A DNA stretch of 63,261 nucleotides. Source: Bacillota bacterium. Its GTDB lineage: Bacteria > Bacillota > UBA4882 > UBA8346. The notes under the pieces are model-generated. The model was not told the origin of the DNA. It made no database searches and was given only the letters and a program-made list of their open reading frames with translations. Every line of letters begins with the position of its first letter. Position 1 is the stretch's first letter. The translations under genes were made by a program, and so were the position numbers. Of this stretch, positions 8,886 to 17,891 are shown one piece after another. The stretch covers positions 1-63,261 of the forward strand of contig JAEZJQ010000092.1 of NCBI GenBank assembly GCA_023436305.1, read 5' to 3'.

Positions 8886-9727
8886 GTACGGGATTATCAA
8901 CGCAAGAGTTTTATCTGTTCAGAAAATATATCGAAGAACAATGTGGTATCGATATCCAGGAGGATAAAGCGTACCTTATTGAAAGCCGATTGTCAAAGCT
9001 GCTGGCGGACTCCGGGCTATCCAGCTTCGAAGAACTTTATAACCGTGTCACCCATATCCAGGATAGGATGATGACTGAAAAGATCATCGATGCCATCACC
9101 ACCAACGAAACCCAATGGTTTCGAGATAATACGCCGTGGGAGATCCTTGAAAACGTCATCATGCCGGTTTGGATTCAGGAGTTCCGGGAAGGGAAACGCG
9201 CCAAAGTACGAATTTGGAGCGCCGCCTGTTCCACCGGTCAGGAGCCCTACTCCATCGCCATGTCCATTGACCGGTATTTGGCGAAGTATCAAATCACCGA
9301 TATTTTTCCCTCCCAATTTGAAATTTTAGCGACGGACATTTCAACCACGGTTCTGGAGATCGCGCGCATGGGCAAGTTCAGCAGCGTTTCCATTATCCGG
9401 GGGCTTAGTGAATCCTATAAGGAAAAATATTTTCAAAACCAAGAACACACCTGGATTTTGGATGAAACCATCAAAAAGCGGGTTAAGTTTGAACAATTTA
9501 ATTTACAAAACAGCTTTTTGATATGGGGTAAATTCGATATGGTCTTTTGCCGGTATGTGATCATTTATTTTTCAGAACATTTCAAACATGAGATTATCGA
9601 TAAAATGGCCGGAGTAATGGAACCGGGCGGAGTTTTTTTCTTGGGCAGTTCGGAGCTTTTTAGCGGCGCTAAAGCGTATTTTGAAATGAAAACATATCAG
9701 AATGGGGTTTATTATCAAAGGAGGTGA
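8882..9727 (+). CDS. cheR: CheR chemoreceptor methyltransferase
   Basis: A 281-residue S-adenosylmethionine-dependent methyltransferase that methylates receptor glutamates. The N-terminal helical domain contains TTNETQWFRD, followed by the cofactor loop IWSAACSTGQEPYSIAM. Late motifs include FDMVFCRYVIIYF and GGVFFLGSSE. Length matches classical CheR, with no TPR extension. The start ATG overlaps the cheB stop (ATGA), and the stop overlaps the ribosome binding site of the next receiver gene, so these genes are translationally coupled. Confidence 0.93.
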   Translation: MSTGLSTQEFYLFRKYIEEQCGIDIQEDKAYLIESRLSKLLADSGLSSFEELYNRVTHIQDRMMTEKIIDAITTNETQWFRDNTPWEILENVIMPVWIQEFREGKRAKVRIWSAACSTGQEPYSIAMSIDRYLAKYQITDIFPSQFEILATDISTTVLEIARMGKFSSVSIIRGLSESYKEKYFQNQEHTWILDETIKKRVKFEQFNLQNSFLIWGKFDMVFCRYVIIYFSEHFKHEIIDKMAGVMEPGGVFFLGSSELFSGAKAYFEMKTYQNGVYYQRR

Positions 9728-9738
9728 ACTTAAAAAAC

Positions 9739-10107
9739 GTGAAGATTTTATCCGTTGATGATTCATCCATCGTCCGCAAGATTATTCGCAGCGCGGTTGA
9801 AGTCCTTAATTATGAATTGATTGAAGCGGCGGACGGGGCGGATGCGTTGGCCATTTTAAGAAAAGAATCCGCCGATATTATTCTGATTCTCCTGGATTGG
9901 AATATGCCCGGTATGAACGGCTTTGACTTTCTGACCACTGTCAAAAACCATCCGGAGTTTAAAAAAATCCCGGTGATGATGGTAACCACGGAAAGTGAAA
10001 AAGAAAATATCGTCAAGGCTATAAAAGCCGGCGCGGCTCATTACATGATCAAACCATTCACCACCGAGGAGCTTATAAAAAAAGTAATGGAGTGCCTGGG
10101 ACTATGA
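9739..10107 (+). CDS. cheY: Stand-alone receiver, CheY-like
   Basis: A single receiver domain of 122 residues with the acidic pair Asp7-Asp8, acceptor Asp53 (LLDWNMPGMNG), a conserved Thr (MMVTTES) and Lys (MIKPF). It resembles CheY and is a plausible phosphate acceptor from the operon's CheA. The AAAGGAGG site lies at 9717-9724, so a GTG at 9724 would overlap it; I prefer the GTG at 9739, though the spacing is long. It overlaps the following CheX-like gene by 4 bases. Confidence 0.88.
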   Translation: MKILSVDDSSIVRKIIRSAVEVLNYELIEAADGADALAILRKESADIILILLDWNMPGMNGFDFLTTVKNHPEFKKIPVMMVTTESEKENIVKAIKAGAAHYMIKPFTTEELIKKVMECLGL

Positions 10108-10592
10108 GAACAAACAAGAATCCGATGGAATCCAAAGTGCAATTGCTGGGCCAATGTTTTGTTCGGGGACTTCAAGATGTTATACTCACCATGTCCGGAG
10201 TTGCCGTTGCCGAAATGGATGGCGGTTCTGATTCCGAAAGCGCCGCCGGGGAAATCTCCGGATTAATGGTGTTGGCGGGAAAGCAGAATATTCTGGTAAC
10301 CATCTCCATGTCGGCGGATACAGCCACGGCTTTAATGTCATATATGACAGGTTCTCCCGCGACGGAATTGCTACCCGAGGAATTGTATGACGGAGTCGCG
10401 GAATTGGTCAATATGGTTGCCGGACAGGCGAAAACTTTGGCAACTGCCGCTTCCTGCCGGTTTAAACTAACCTCGCCATTTGCCGTAGTGGGGAAAGATC
10501 ATTCCATTGTCCATAAAAGCAGAGTCGCCACCTTTTTTAAATGTTTCATGGCCAATAACATGGAGATACTGTTAAGATTATATTTCATGTAA
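10104..10592 (+). CDS. CheX-like phosphatase-family protein 1
   Basis: A 162-residue CheX/CheC-fold protein. The family's conserved Glu-x-x-Asn catalytic pair appears in VAELVNMVAG. CheX proteins dephosphorylate CheY-P, but many diverged members serve other roles. The start ATG overlaps the stop of the preceding receiver (ATGA), which suggests that the receiver and this protein work as a pair. It is one of three paralogous CheX-like proteins in the operon. Confidence 0.8.
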   Translation: MRTNKNPMESKVQLLGQCFVRGLQDVILTMSGVAVAEMDGGSDSESAAGEISGLMVLAGKQNILVTISMSADTATALMSYMTGSPATELLPEELYDGVAELVNMVAGQAKTLATAASCRFKLTSPFAVVGKDHSIVHKSRVATFFKCFMANNMEILLRLYFM

Positions 10593-10612
10593 ACCCGGGG
10601 GAGGTCAAAATA

Positions 10613-10972
10613 ATGGCTTTAAGAGTGTTATTAGTGGATGATTCGCCGGTAATTCACAGTTTATTGCAACGGGTATTGGAAAGAAACAATTATGAGATTT
10701 GCGGCCACGCCATGAATGGTAAAGAAGGTTTGGAGATGTTTCAGTCACTCTGTCCCGACTTAATTTTTATGGATATTTCGATGCCGGTGATGAACGGGAT
10801 TGAAGCCACGGAAAACATTAAAAAGTTGAATCCGGACGCCAAAATTATTATGTTAAGCGCTATGGGTGATGATGAAATTATTGCCGAAGCCAAAGAAAAG
10901 GGAATCGACGTGTTTTTAAAGAAGCCGTTTGATGATTATAAAATTATAAGCGCCATCGCATCGATAGTATAA
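10613..10972 (+). CDS. Stand-alone receiver, CheY-like
   Basis: A single receiver domain of 119 residues: Asp9-Asp10-Ser, acceptor Asp54 (IFMDISMPVMNG), a Ser in the Thr position (IIMLSAM) and Lys in FLKKPFDD. It starts at an ATG 8 bases after GGGGGAGG. It is the second free receiver in the operon and directly precedes two further CheX-like genes, repeating the receiver-then-CheX order. The output partner is unknown; it has no effector domain. Confidence 0.9.
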   Translation: MALRVLLVDDSPVIHSLLQRVLERNNYEICGHAMNGKEGLEMFQSLCPDLIFMDISMPVMNGIEATENIKKLNPDAKIIMLSAMGDDEIIAEAKEKGIDVFLKKPFDDYKIISAIASIV

Positions 10973-10991
10973 CTGAAAGGAGAATGTGAAT

Positions 10992-11468
10992 ATGGCACAA
11001 GAACAACTGGTTTTACCTTTTGCCAAGAGTCTTCAGGATATGATCCAACAGATGGCGAATATTGAAGTGGCCTTGGAGGGGAATTTTTATGATGAAAAGG
11101 AAGAATTGATTTCTTTGGGGGTTACCTCAATCATTAGTTTTGCAGGTAAAATCAGGGGGAGATTGGTGCTAGATATGGAGTCCGCTTTGGCTTTGGCTTT
11201 CGCCGGTGAAGTCAACGGCCGGAATTTTACCTCGGAACATGAGCTCATGGTGTTGATGTCCATTTCGGAATTGAATAATATTGTGGCCGGAGATGCCAAT
11301 ACCTATCTGAATAATCAGTTTCATTTAAGTTTACGTCTGGCGCCGCCGTTTGTTTTTGCCGGAAAAAACACCATTATTCAAACACCCAAAATTCCTTCAT
11401 CTTCCATATACTGTAAAACCCAGTATGGAAAAATCAAAGTCAATGTTGGATTTGAAGGGAGTGTATGA
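10992..11468 (+). CDS. CheX-like phosphatase-family protein 2
   Basis: A 158-residue CheX-fold protein with the Glu-x-x-Asn pair in ISELNNIVAG and the usual second half containing PPFVFAGKN. Start chosen at the ATG 8 bases after GAAAGGAGA; the in-frame GTG at 10986 is too close to the site. It overlaps the next CheX-like gene by 4 bases. Sequence resemblance to its neighbours suggests tandem duplication. Confidence 0.8.
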   Translation: MAQEQLVLPFAKSLQDMIQQMANIEVALEGNFYDEKEELISLGVTSIISFAGKIRGRLVLDMESALALAFAGEVNGRNFTSEHELMVLMSISELNNIVAGDANTYLNNQFHLSLRLAPPFVFAGKNTIIQTPKIPSSSIYCKTQYGKIKVNVGFEGSV

Positions 11469-11932
11469 ATATGAGCACCCAATATATGGACCCCTTTATC
11501 GTCGCCGTGGAAAAAGTCTTGAGCAAATATGGCGTGGTGGACATCAAAACCGGACCGTTACAAAAAAAGGAAAAAATGTATATTGAATCGGATATAACCG
11601 CCATCATCGGTTTGGTGGGAAATATTCGCGGGAATGTTGCTTTTTCATTATCGACGGATACTTCGAAAAAGATTTTATCCGTGATGCTGGACGGCGAACT
11701 TGTTCCGGAGATGGACGCCATGGCCCGAAGCGCCATTGGTGAGCTGGCGAATATGATTACCGGAACCGCATTAACTCTGTTGTCGAAAACCGGTGCGATC
11801 ACCGATATCACACCACCGTCGGTTATCTTTGGGAAGGATGTATTTCTGATCTTGAGTTCCATTCCCGCCATCGAAGCGATTATCAGCACCCAATTGGGAG
11901 ATGTGATGGTCAATATCGCATTTGAAATGTGA
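11465..11932 (+). CDS. CheX-like phosphatase-family protein 3
   Basis: A 155-residue CheX-fold protein with the Glu-x-x-Asn pair in IGELANMITG and the family-typical PPSVIFGKD. The ATG overlaps the preceding stop (ATGA); another in-frame ATG at 11471 is also possible. Of the three paralogues this one looks closest to canonical CheX by eye. It would be expected to act on a phosphorylated receiver encoded in the same operon. Confidence 0.82.
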   Translation: MNMSTQYMDPFIVAVEKVLSKYGVVDIKTGPLQKKEKMYIESDITAIIGLVGNIRGNVAFSLSTDTSKKILSVMLDGELVPEMDAMARSAIGELANMITGTALTLLSKTGAITDITPPSVIFGKDVFLILSSIPAIEAIISTQLGDVMVNIAFEM

Positions 11933-11943
11933 AGGAATGTGGT

Positions 11944-13092
11944 ATGGGATATAACATTTTAATTGCGGATGACATCCCGGTTAACAGTCATTTAATGGTG
12001 GCGATTTTAAAAAAAGCTTTGATTAACGCGGCTTATTTTATCGTAGAAGATGGTAATCAGGCGGTTGATTGCATATATAATCAAGACATTGATTTAATCA
12101 TTCTGGATCTAATGATGCCCCGGAAAGATGGCTTTGAAGTTTTACGCGAGATTAAAGGACAGGATATGTATAAGGAGATTCCGGTTATTGTCAGTTCCGC
12201 GTTGGAGAAGATGGAGAGTGTGAAAACGGCTCTTGAGTTGGGAGCCACCGATTACTTCATCAAGCCGCTGACTGATGATCAAATCCAGGTGATTTTGCCC
12301 TTAAAAGTCCGAAATGCTTTGAAATATCACGAACAAACCCGGTGTTTAAAACAGATCAACCGGCAAATGATGAATGAATTAAGTATTGCCCGTATCTTGC
12401 AAAGAAAACTCATGGCGGATTACCGGCAATTCAAACAAGCGGAAGTATACGGATGTTACATTCCATGCAATGAAATCGGGGGTGACTTTTACGACTCAAT
12501 TCAGATTGATGAAGATTTATGGTTTATTATCGCCGATGTAATTGGCCACGGCGTGGCTTCAGCCATGGTTGCGTCGATGCTGAAGGTAGTATTTGGCGAG
12601 AGCATCCGGAAATATCACTCACCGGCCCAGGTGTTGGAGTATTTAAACAACACCTTTAATTCCTTGACTCAGGAAAATAATATCTTTGTCTTTTCGGCAT
12701 TTGTGGGTGTTATCAACCGGAATCAATTGCATTTTTCCAATGCCGGACATCCGTATCCGTTGATTTTACGGCGTTCCTCAAAAAAGGTTGAGTATTTAGA
12801 AGAAAATGGTTTTTTAATTGGAGCCTTGGATGGAGCCGATTATACCTGTAAATCTGTTCATTTGGAGCCGGGAGATGCAATTTTGACTTATACTGACGGC
12901 TTATTGGTCAAGAAACCCGGAGGACAAGTCCGGTTGGATATGGAAAATGAGTTTTTTATCCGCAATTTTGAGCTTATTGAACGGAATCCGGCCTCTTATA
13001 TTCAGGCCATCATTCATGACATCCGTCAATCCAAAGAAGGCGGTTTCACCGATGATGCGGCGGTAATGTTGATAAAAACCGGGATATGCTGA
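11944..13092 (+). CDS. Receiver-PP2C phosphatase (RsbU/SpoIIE-type)
   Basis: A 382-residue response regulator. The receiver (about 1-125) has acceptor Asp55 (ILDLMMPRKDG). A short helical linker follows, then a PPM/PP2C phosphatase domain (about 165-380) with metal-binding motifs EIGGDFYD, IADVIGHG and a late TYTDGLL and DDAAVML. Such enzymes dephosphorylate STAS proteins, here plausibly the one at 1769. Receiver phosphorylation by CheA would link the chemosensory pathway to partner switching. The ATG at 11944 follows AAGGA; a GTG at 11929 overlaps the previous gene and is less likely. Confidence 0.88.
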   Translation: MGYNILIADDIPVNSHLMVAILKKALINAAYFIVEDGNQAVDCIYNQDIDLIILDLMMPRKDGFEVLREIKGQDMYKEIPVIVSSALEKMESVKTALELGATDYFIKPLTDDQIQVILPLKVRNALKYHEQTRCLKQINRQMMNELSIARILQRKLMADYRQFKQAEVYGCYIPCNEIGGDFYDSIQIDEDLWFIIADVIGHGVASAMVASMLKVVFGESIRKYHSPAQVLEYLNNTFNSLTQENNIFVFSAFVGVINRNQLHFSNAGHPYPLILRRSSKKVEYLEENGFLIGALDGADYTCKSVHLEPGDAILTYTDGLLVKKPGGQVRLDMENEFFIRNFELIERNPASYIQAIIHDIRQSKEGGFTDDAAVMLIKTGIC

Positions 13093-13162
13093 AGTCAATG
13101 TTCCGGCCTTCAGCCGGGGATTGAATTGATTTCGTTGCGCCACCGGCAACCGCCAACCTTGT

Positions 13163-13279
13163 CTGGGAGCCTGTGCGAGTAACGCTTTTCAATAGCTTAA
13201 AACCAATTTATATTGTATTAAAATATGTCATTCGATACTAAATACGCTTCGAAAATCGATTATCCATATCGATTCCTAG
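13163..13279. mobile_element. MITE-like element, copy 2
   Basis: About 117 bp that align along their length with the element at 364-484, sharing the left end (GGAGYCTGTG, then GAGTAAC), an internal TATATTGTATTA and the run ACGCTTCGAAAATCGATTA or close variants. The right end has diverged so the inverted repeat is poor. It sits between the phosphatase and hybrid kinase genes and may carry a terminator or promoter. Confidence 0.6.
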
Positions 13280-13429
13280 TATAGCCGGAATAAGGAATGT
13301 CTCTGAGACGTTCTTTTTTGTTCGATAAAAATCGCGGATGCCATTCCCGATTCAGGGTAAATGCTTTTACGGAATTGGAAAACCGGATATTCACGGCTGG
13401 TGGCATGGGTAATCGTGGGAGGTGTTTCG

Positions 13430-16400
13430 ATGGAAGTGCGCAGCAACGACGATAAGGCAAAAGATTGTGAATTACTAGACATTCATTCCATTTTATGGAA
13501 TAAAACCAACGATTACTTGTTCATTATGGATGAGACCGGAATCATCATTCAAGCCAACCGGGCCATGGTAAGCGCTTTTGAATATACCGGCTCCGAATTA
13601 ACAAGTATCAGCATATTGCAGCTTTGCCCCCCCGGGGAGCGGGGAAGGGCCGCCAAAACCATTCGCAAAATGCTCGCCGGAAAAATAAACAAGGGCTCAA
13701 TTACCTTGCAAGCAAAGTCTGGGAGGTTTATACCGGCTACAACCAACCTTTATCGGGGAAGATGGCAAGGAAAGAATGTATTGTTCGGGATAAGCAATGA
13801 TATATCCGTGGTTTCGGACATGATTGAACAATTTATGAAAACCTTTAACGATAATCCCGCTTTGATATCCATCAACTACCTGAATTCGGGGCGGTTTATT
13901 GAAGTGAACGAAGCATTCTTGCGCACTTTGGGTTATGAACGGAGGGAAGTAATTGGGCGCCGGGGACGGGATCTCGGCGTCGTCGTAAATATTAAGGAAC
14001 TCGCCCGTATCTATTTGGAGGTTATTCAAAAGGGTTTCGCCAAAAATCACGAAATCCATCTCCGGGACAAGCAAGGCGGATATCATGTGGGGCTGTTTAC
14101 CGCCAATTTAATGAAAAAAGGCAATGAAAAGTACGTATTAGTGATAGTCAATGAAATAACGAAAAAATTACATATTGAAGAGCAGCTTCGTGAAAGCGAA
14201 GAAAGATACTTGGCCATCATCAATAGCGCCCCGGAAATCGTAATGATCTATAAGAACGGAAAACTTGTATTTGTTAATAATGCGGGTACGGCTTCTTTGG
14301 GTTATCAACACGAAGAACTTATGAATAAAAATATCATGGATCTTCTTACCGATAGTTCGAAACGGAAGTTTGGGGCCGTTATGGCTTCGGGTATAAGCGG
14401 GGAACCGGTTGACGACTTTGAGATTGAGCTGGTTATGAAGTCCGGCAGAATCATGAATTATATCGTGAAACAGACGGCAATCACCTATGAGAACGGGCCG
14501 GCATCACTGATATTGCTGATTGATATCACCACTCGAAAACGATATGAAGAAGAGTTAACCAAGCGGGACTATCTCCTTTGGTCAATCACTCTATGCATTA
14601 AAGCGTTGCTTGATAATCGGAATTGTTTTGAGGCAATATTGAATTGCTTCCCGATTATCGGGGAAGGAATAAAGGTTCATCGGATATACTTATATCAAAA
14701 TCATGATCATGGACCCGGCAAAAGTACCACCAGTCAAATTGCCGAGTGGAATTCCGAAGGAGTCAAATCATGGCACGATCCGATGGAACTCCGGAGTATA
14801 CTTTTTACCGAAATTGAAGAGTACATCGACTCGATGAAACAAGGTTTTGCCATATTCGAAATTGTGCGGGATATCCGAAACGATCGGATCAGAAAATATC
14901 TGGAAAAGCAAAAAATTCTTTCCATAGCGGTGCTCCCGATATTAGTAGGTAAAGAATTCTGGGGTTTTATTGGTTTTGGTGACTGTCAATCTGAAAGGAA
15001 ATGGACCAGTGAAGAATCCACCACATTATCCACCTTTGCCAATTCATTGGGGAAGGCGCTTGAGCGTAGTTTTATTGAAGAAGAACTGGAATCATCCCGA
15101 AAGACCGCCGAAGCCGCCAACGTTTCAAAAAGCCAGTTTCTGGCGAATATGTCTCATGAAATCCGGACACCCATGAACGGAATCATCGGTTTTCTGGATC
15201 TTTTGCAACAATCCGGTCTGGCAACGGAACAACAAGAGTATGTCAGGGAAGTGAAATCCGCGTCGGAGGTTTTGTTGCATCTGCTCAATGACATTCTGGA
15301 CTTTTCGAAAATTGAAGCCGGAAAATTAAGCATGGAGAATATTCCTTTTAATATCCGGACTGCTGTTGAGGATACCGTTTCCATCCATATACCGAAGGCG
15401 TTAGAAAAGCAACTGGAAATCCATATTATAATTAAGTCCAATGTTCCCGAACAGGTTACCGGTGATCCGGCACGGTTGAGACAGATTTTAACCAACTTGT
15501 TGAGCAATGCCGTCAAATTTACCGGGGACGGGGAAATCAACGTTATCGTTGAATGCGTTGCAATCAAGGATGATTTGGCGTGTATCCGGTTTGAAGTGCG
15601 GGATACTGGTATTGGCATTGAAGATGAAGTAATTGGCAAGCTCTTTCAGCCTTTTGTGCAAGCGGACGCTTCCACAACCCGAAAATATGGCGGAACCGGA
15701 TTAGGGCTTGCAATCTCCAAGGAACTGGTTGGGATGATGGATGGAGAGATAGGGGTCACCAGCACACCCGGTAAAGAGTCAGCTTTTTATTTTACGGCAT
15801 GGTTCACGCATATAAGCTTTGGAAGTTCGGCGGTGTTTGAATTCAGCGCGCTGATCAATAAAAACATTTTGATTGTGGATGGCAATCAAAACAGCCGGAA
15901 AATTGTGACGGCATATCTTGAAGAGTCTGGCAGCCGGGTGATGGAAGCGGATGCCGCTGAAAAGGCCATTGCCTTGCTGCTGTCCCGTGCAGGCTTCGGG
16001 CTGAAATTCGATATTGTATTGGTGGATTATCAGATGCCGGGAATGAACGGTTACCAGTTCGCCGAGGCATTGCAAGCGATCCCCCTTCTAAAAGACATAA
16101 AACTCATTTTACTGACATCCGCCGCCCGGAAAGGAGACGCGGCCATGGCCGGAGAACGAAATTTTGCCGGATATCTTTCAAAACCTGTAAAGAAAGAAGA
16201 GTTGCTTGATTGTATATCGCTCGTTCTCGGATTAAAAAAAGCCAGTAATGACAACGGTCTGTTAATCACCCGCTATGTGGCCAAGGAAGTCAAGATGGCT
16301 TTGCAACCGAAGATATTATTGGCTGAAGATAATGAAACCAATCGTAAATTGATTATTACCGTTCTTAAACGTGGGGGCATGAACTGCGATATCGCCGAAA

Positions 16401-17011
16401 ATGGCCGCGAGGCCTTAAAAGCATGCTTGGAAAGAAATTATGACATAATATTAATGGACTGTCAAATGCCGGTCATGGATGGATACGAAACCACCGCTAA
16501 AATACGGGAATGGGAAGGCGGCCGGAAACATACGCCCATTATCGCCATGACGGCATATGCCATGGAGGATGACCGGCAAAAGTGTTTGGATGCGGGCATG
16601 GATGATTATATCAGCAAACCAATGGATTTTAATCAATTGTTTCAAATCATCGACAGGTATACACCACGGCAAAAACGTGATGAACACCCCCAAAAAGGAA
16701 TGCTCGAAGAGTATATTGAACGGTTTGTTGCCCAAACAGGATTGCCCGCGGCGGACGTGAAAGATCTTTTCGGAGAGTATATCAATTCGTTGCCGGAAAT
16801 GATCCGGCGCGTGGAAGATGCTTTGCGGAAAGAAGATTATGCCGAAGTGAAACGGGTAGCGCATCAACTCAAAGGATCATCCGGAAATTTAAGAATAAAT
16901 ATCATCGCGGAAAAGGCGAAACAGCTCGAAAAAGGCGCCGAGGTTTCGGATGGCCGGAATTGTTGGGTTTGGCTGAATGAACTGAAAATATTGCTGGATC
17001 GCATGATTTAA
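13430..17011 (+). CDS. Hybrid sensor histidine kinase (PAS-PAS-PAS-GAF-HisKA-HATPase-REC-REC-Hpt)
   Basis: A 1193-residue cytoplasmic hybrid kinase with no membrane segment. Three PAS domains (about 25-135, 140-255, 262-385) and a GAF domain (about 395-555) precede the kinase core (HisKA with LANMSHEIRTPMNGIIGF, then an ATPase with NAVKF and GTGLGLAI). Receiver 1 has a phosphorylatable VDYQMP but lacks one of the two leading acidic residues (IVDGNQ). Receiver 2 is canonical (AEDNETN, MDCQMPVMDG). The Hpt has AHQLKGSSGNL. This is the BarA/GacS-like phosphorelay order. Start set at the ATG 6 bases after GGGAGGTG; the ATG at 13361 lacks a site. It lies 338 bases after the operon, so its link to the pathway is inference. 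Confidence 0.9.
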   Translation: MEVRSNDDKAKDCELLDIHSILWNKTNDYLFIMDETGIIIQANRAMVSAFEYTGSELTSISILQLCPPGERGRAAKTIRKMLAGKINKGSITLQAKSGRFIPATTNLYRGRWQGKNVLFGISNDISVVSDMIEQFMKTFNDNPALISINYLNSGRFIEVNEAFLRTLGYERREVIGRRGRDLGVVVNIKELARIYLEVIQKGFAKNHEIHLRDKQGGYHVGLFTANLMKKGNEKYVLVIVNEITKKLHIEEQLRESEERYLAIINSAPEIVMIYKNGKLVFVNNAGTASLGYQHEELMNKNIMDLLTDSSKRKFGAVMASGISGEPVDDFEIELVMKSGRIMNYIVKQTAITYENGPASLILLIDITTRKRYEEELTKRDYLLWSITLCIKALLDNRNCFEAILNCFPIIGEGIKVHRIYLYQNHDHGPGKSTTSQIAEWNSEGVKSWHDPMELRSILFTEIEEYIDSMKQGFAIFEIVRDIRNDRIRKYLEKQKILSIAVLPILVGKEFWGFIGFGDCQSERKWTSEESTTLSTFANSLGKALERSFIEEELESSRKTAEAANVSKSQFLANMSHEIRTPMNGIIGFLDLLQQSGLATEQQEYVREVKSASEVLLHLLNDILDFSKIEAGKLSMENIPFNIRTAVEDTVSIHIPKALEKQLEIHIIIKSNVPEQVTGDPARLRQILTNLLSNAVKFTGDGEINVIVECVAIKDDLACIRFEVRDTGIGIEDEVIGKLFQPFVQADASTTRKYGGTGLGLAISKELVGMMDGEIGVTSTPGKESAFYFTAWFTHISFGSSAVFEFSALINKNILIVDGNQNSRKIVTAYLEESGSRVMEADAAEKAIALLLSRAGFGLKFDIVLVDYQMPGMNGYQFAEALQAIPLLKDIKLILLTSAARKGDAAMAGERNFAGYLSKPVKKEELLDCISLVLGLKKASNDNGLLITRYVAKEVKMALQPKILLAEDNETNRKLIITVLKRGGMNCDIAENGREALKACLERNYDIILMDCQMPVMDGYETTAKIREWEGGRKHTPIIAMTAYAMEDDRQKCLDAGMDDYISKPMDFNQLFQIIDRYTPRQKRDEHPQKGMLEEYIERFVAQTGLPAADVKDLFGEYINSLPEMIRRVEDALRKEDYAEVKRVAHQLKGSSGNLRINIIAEKAKQLEKGAEVSDGRNCWVWLNELKILLDRMI

Positions 17012-17134
17012 CCATCCCTCAACAGGCCGCCACCGGATGGATAATTTTACCAAGTATTTTTAGGGAAAGAACACAATGGACTGGTAAACCATGGTCGAGC
17101 CGGAATTGACATTGTGAAAAAAAAATATTACAAT

Positions 17135-17154
17135 TAAGACGGATGTCCGAATTA
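17135..17154. promoter_or_regulatory. Predicted TetR operator 1
   Basis: A near-palindrome centred on CGGATGTCCG (17140-17149) lies about 30 bases upstream of the tetR start. A matching site lies at 17828-17848. The position suggests autoregulation. Confidence 0.55.
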
Positions 17155-17182
17155 ATCGATGATGTATCAAGAGGTGTATCAA

Positions 17183-17764
17183 ATGGATAGTGAAACAGAA
17201 AAGTTAACTCAATCTCAAAAGATTCTTACAGCAGCCTTTAATTGCATATCAACTAAAGGTTATGCGAACGTATCTTTGCGGGATATTGCAGATGAAGCCG
17301 GTGTTGTCTTGAGTCAGTTGAATTATTATTACAAAAATAAGGAAGGGTTATTTACTGAAGTTATTAAAACAGCAATTCAAATGTATTTGCAGGAAATAGA
17401 AAACAATTTACAAAAAGGCACTACAATTAAAGAAAAAATGTCTTTTTTAACTAAATATTTTCGGAAAATGTTAATTGAAACCCCTGAATTATTCAGATTA
17501 CTTTACGATTTTATCGGAATGTCGATGTGGTCGGATTCGTTTAGTAAATTGCTACGTCAATTATTCCAAGATCTATCCGATTTAATTGAGAAAAATATTT
17601 TAATGAATATTTCTATAAATGGGAAATTTATGGGCTATTCTCCCAAGATTATAGCTCGGATGATTATCGGCGCACTGTTCGGTATAACCATTCAATCTAT
17701 ATTAGACCCTGAAAAGGAAACTCTTTCCGATGCTTTAAATTTGATTCCGGTAGTGTTTGAATAA
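17183..17764 (+). CDS. TetR/AcrR family transcriptional regulator
   Basis: A 193-residue protein with an N-terminal TetR helix-turn-helix (GYANVSLRDIADEAGV then LNYYYKNKEGLF, near residues 25-60) and a helical ligand-binding domain. Start set at the ATG 7 bases after AGAGGTGT; upstream in-frame ATGs at 17159 and 17162 overlap the ribosome binding region. Two similar palindromes flank the gene, one before its own start and one in the gap before the downstream glycosyltransferase, so it probably represses itself and that unit. The ligand is unknown. Confidence 0.87.
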   Translation: MDSETEKLTQSQKILTAAFNCISTKGYANVSLRDIADEAGVVLSQLNYYYKNKEGLFTEVIKTAIQMYLQEIENNLQKGTTIKEKMSFLTKYFRKMLIETPELFRLLYDFIGMSMWSDSFSKLLRQLFQDLSDLIEKNILMNISINGKFMGYSPKIIARMIIGALFGITIQSILDPEKETLSDALNLIPVVFE

Positions 17765-17827
17765 ACATGATAATTTAAAAGAAGGCCAACATGATATCGT
17801 TTTTGAGGGGAAAAAATTTTTAAGTAG

Positions 17828-17848
17828 TTAATACGGACGTCCGATTAA
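17828..17848. promoter_or_regulatory. Predicted TetR operator 2
   Basis: A perfect 10-bp palindrome, CGGACGTCCG (17834-17843), sits in an extended near-palindrome with TTAAT/ATTAA arms. It matches the site upstream of tetR in the core and flanks and would control the glycosyltransferase unit. Confidence 0.6.
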
Positions 17849-17891
17849 AACCATCAATTATTATTCTAATTCTTAATGAGGGGGTAATATG

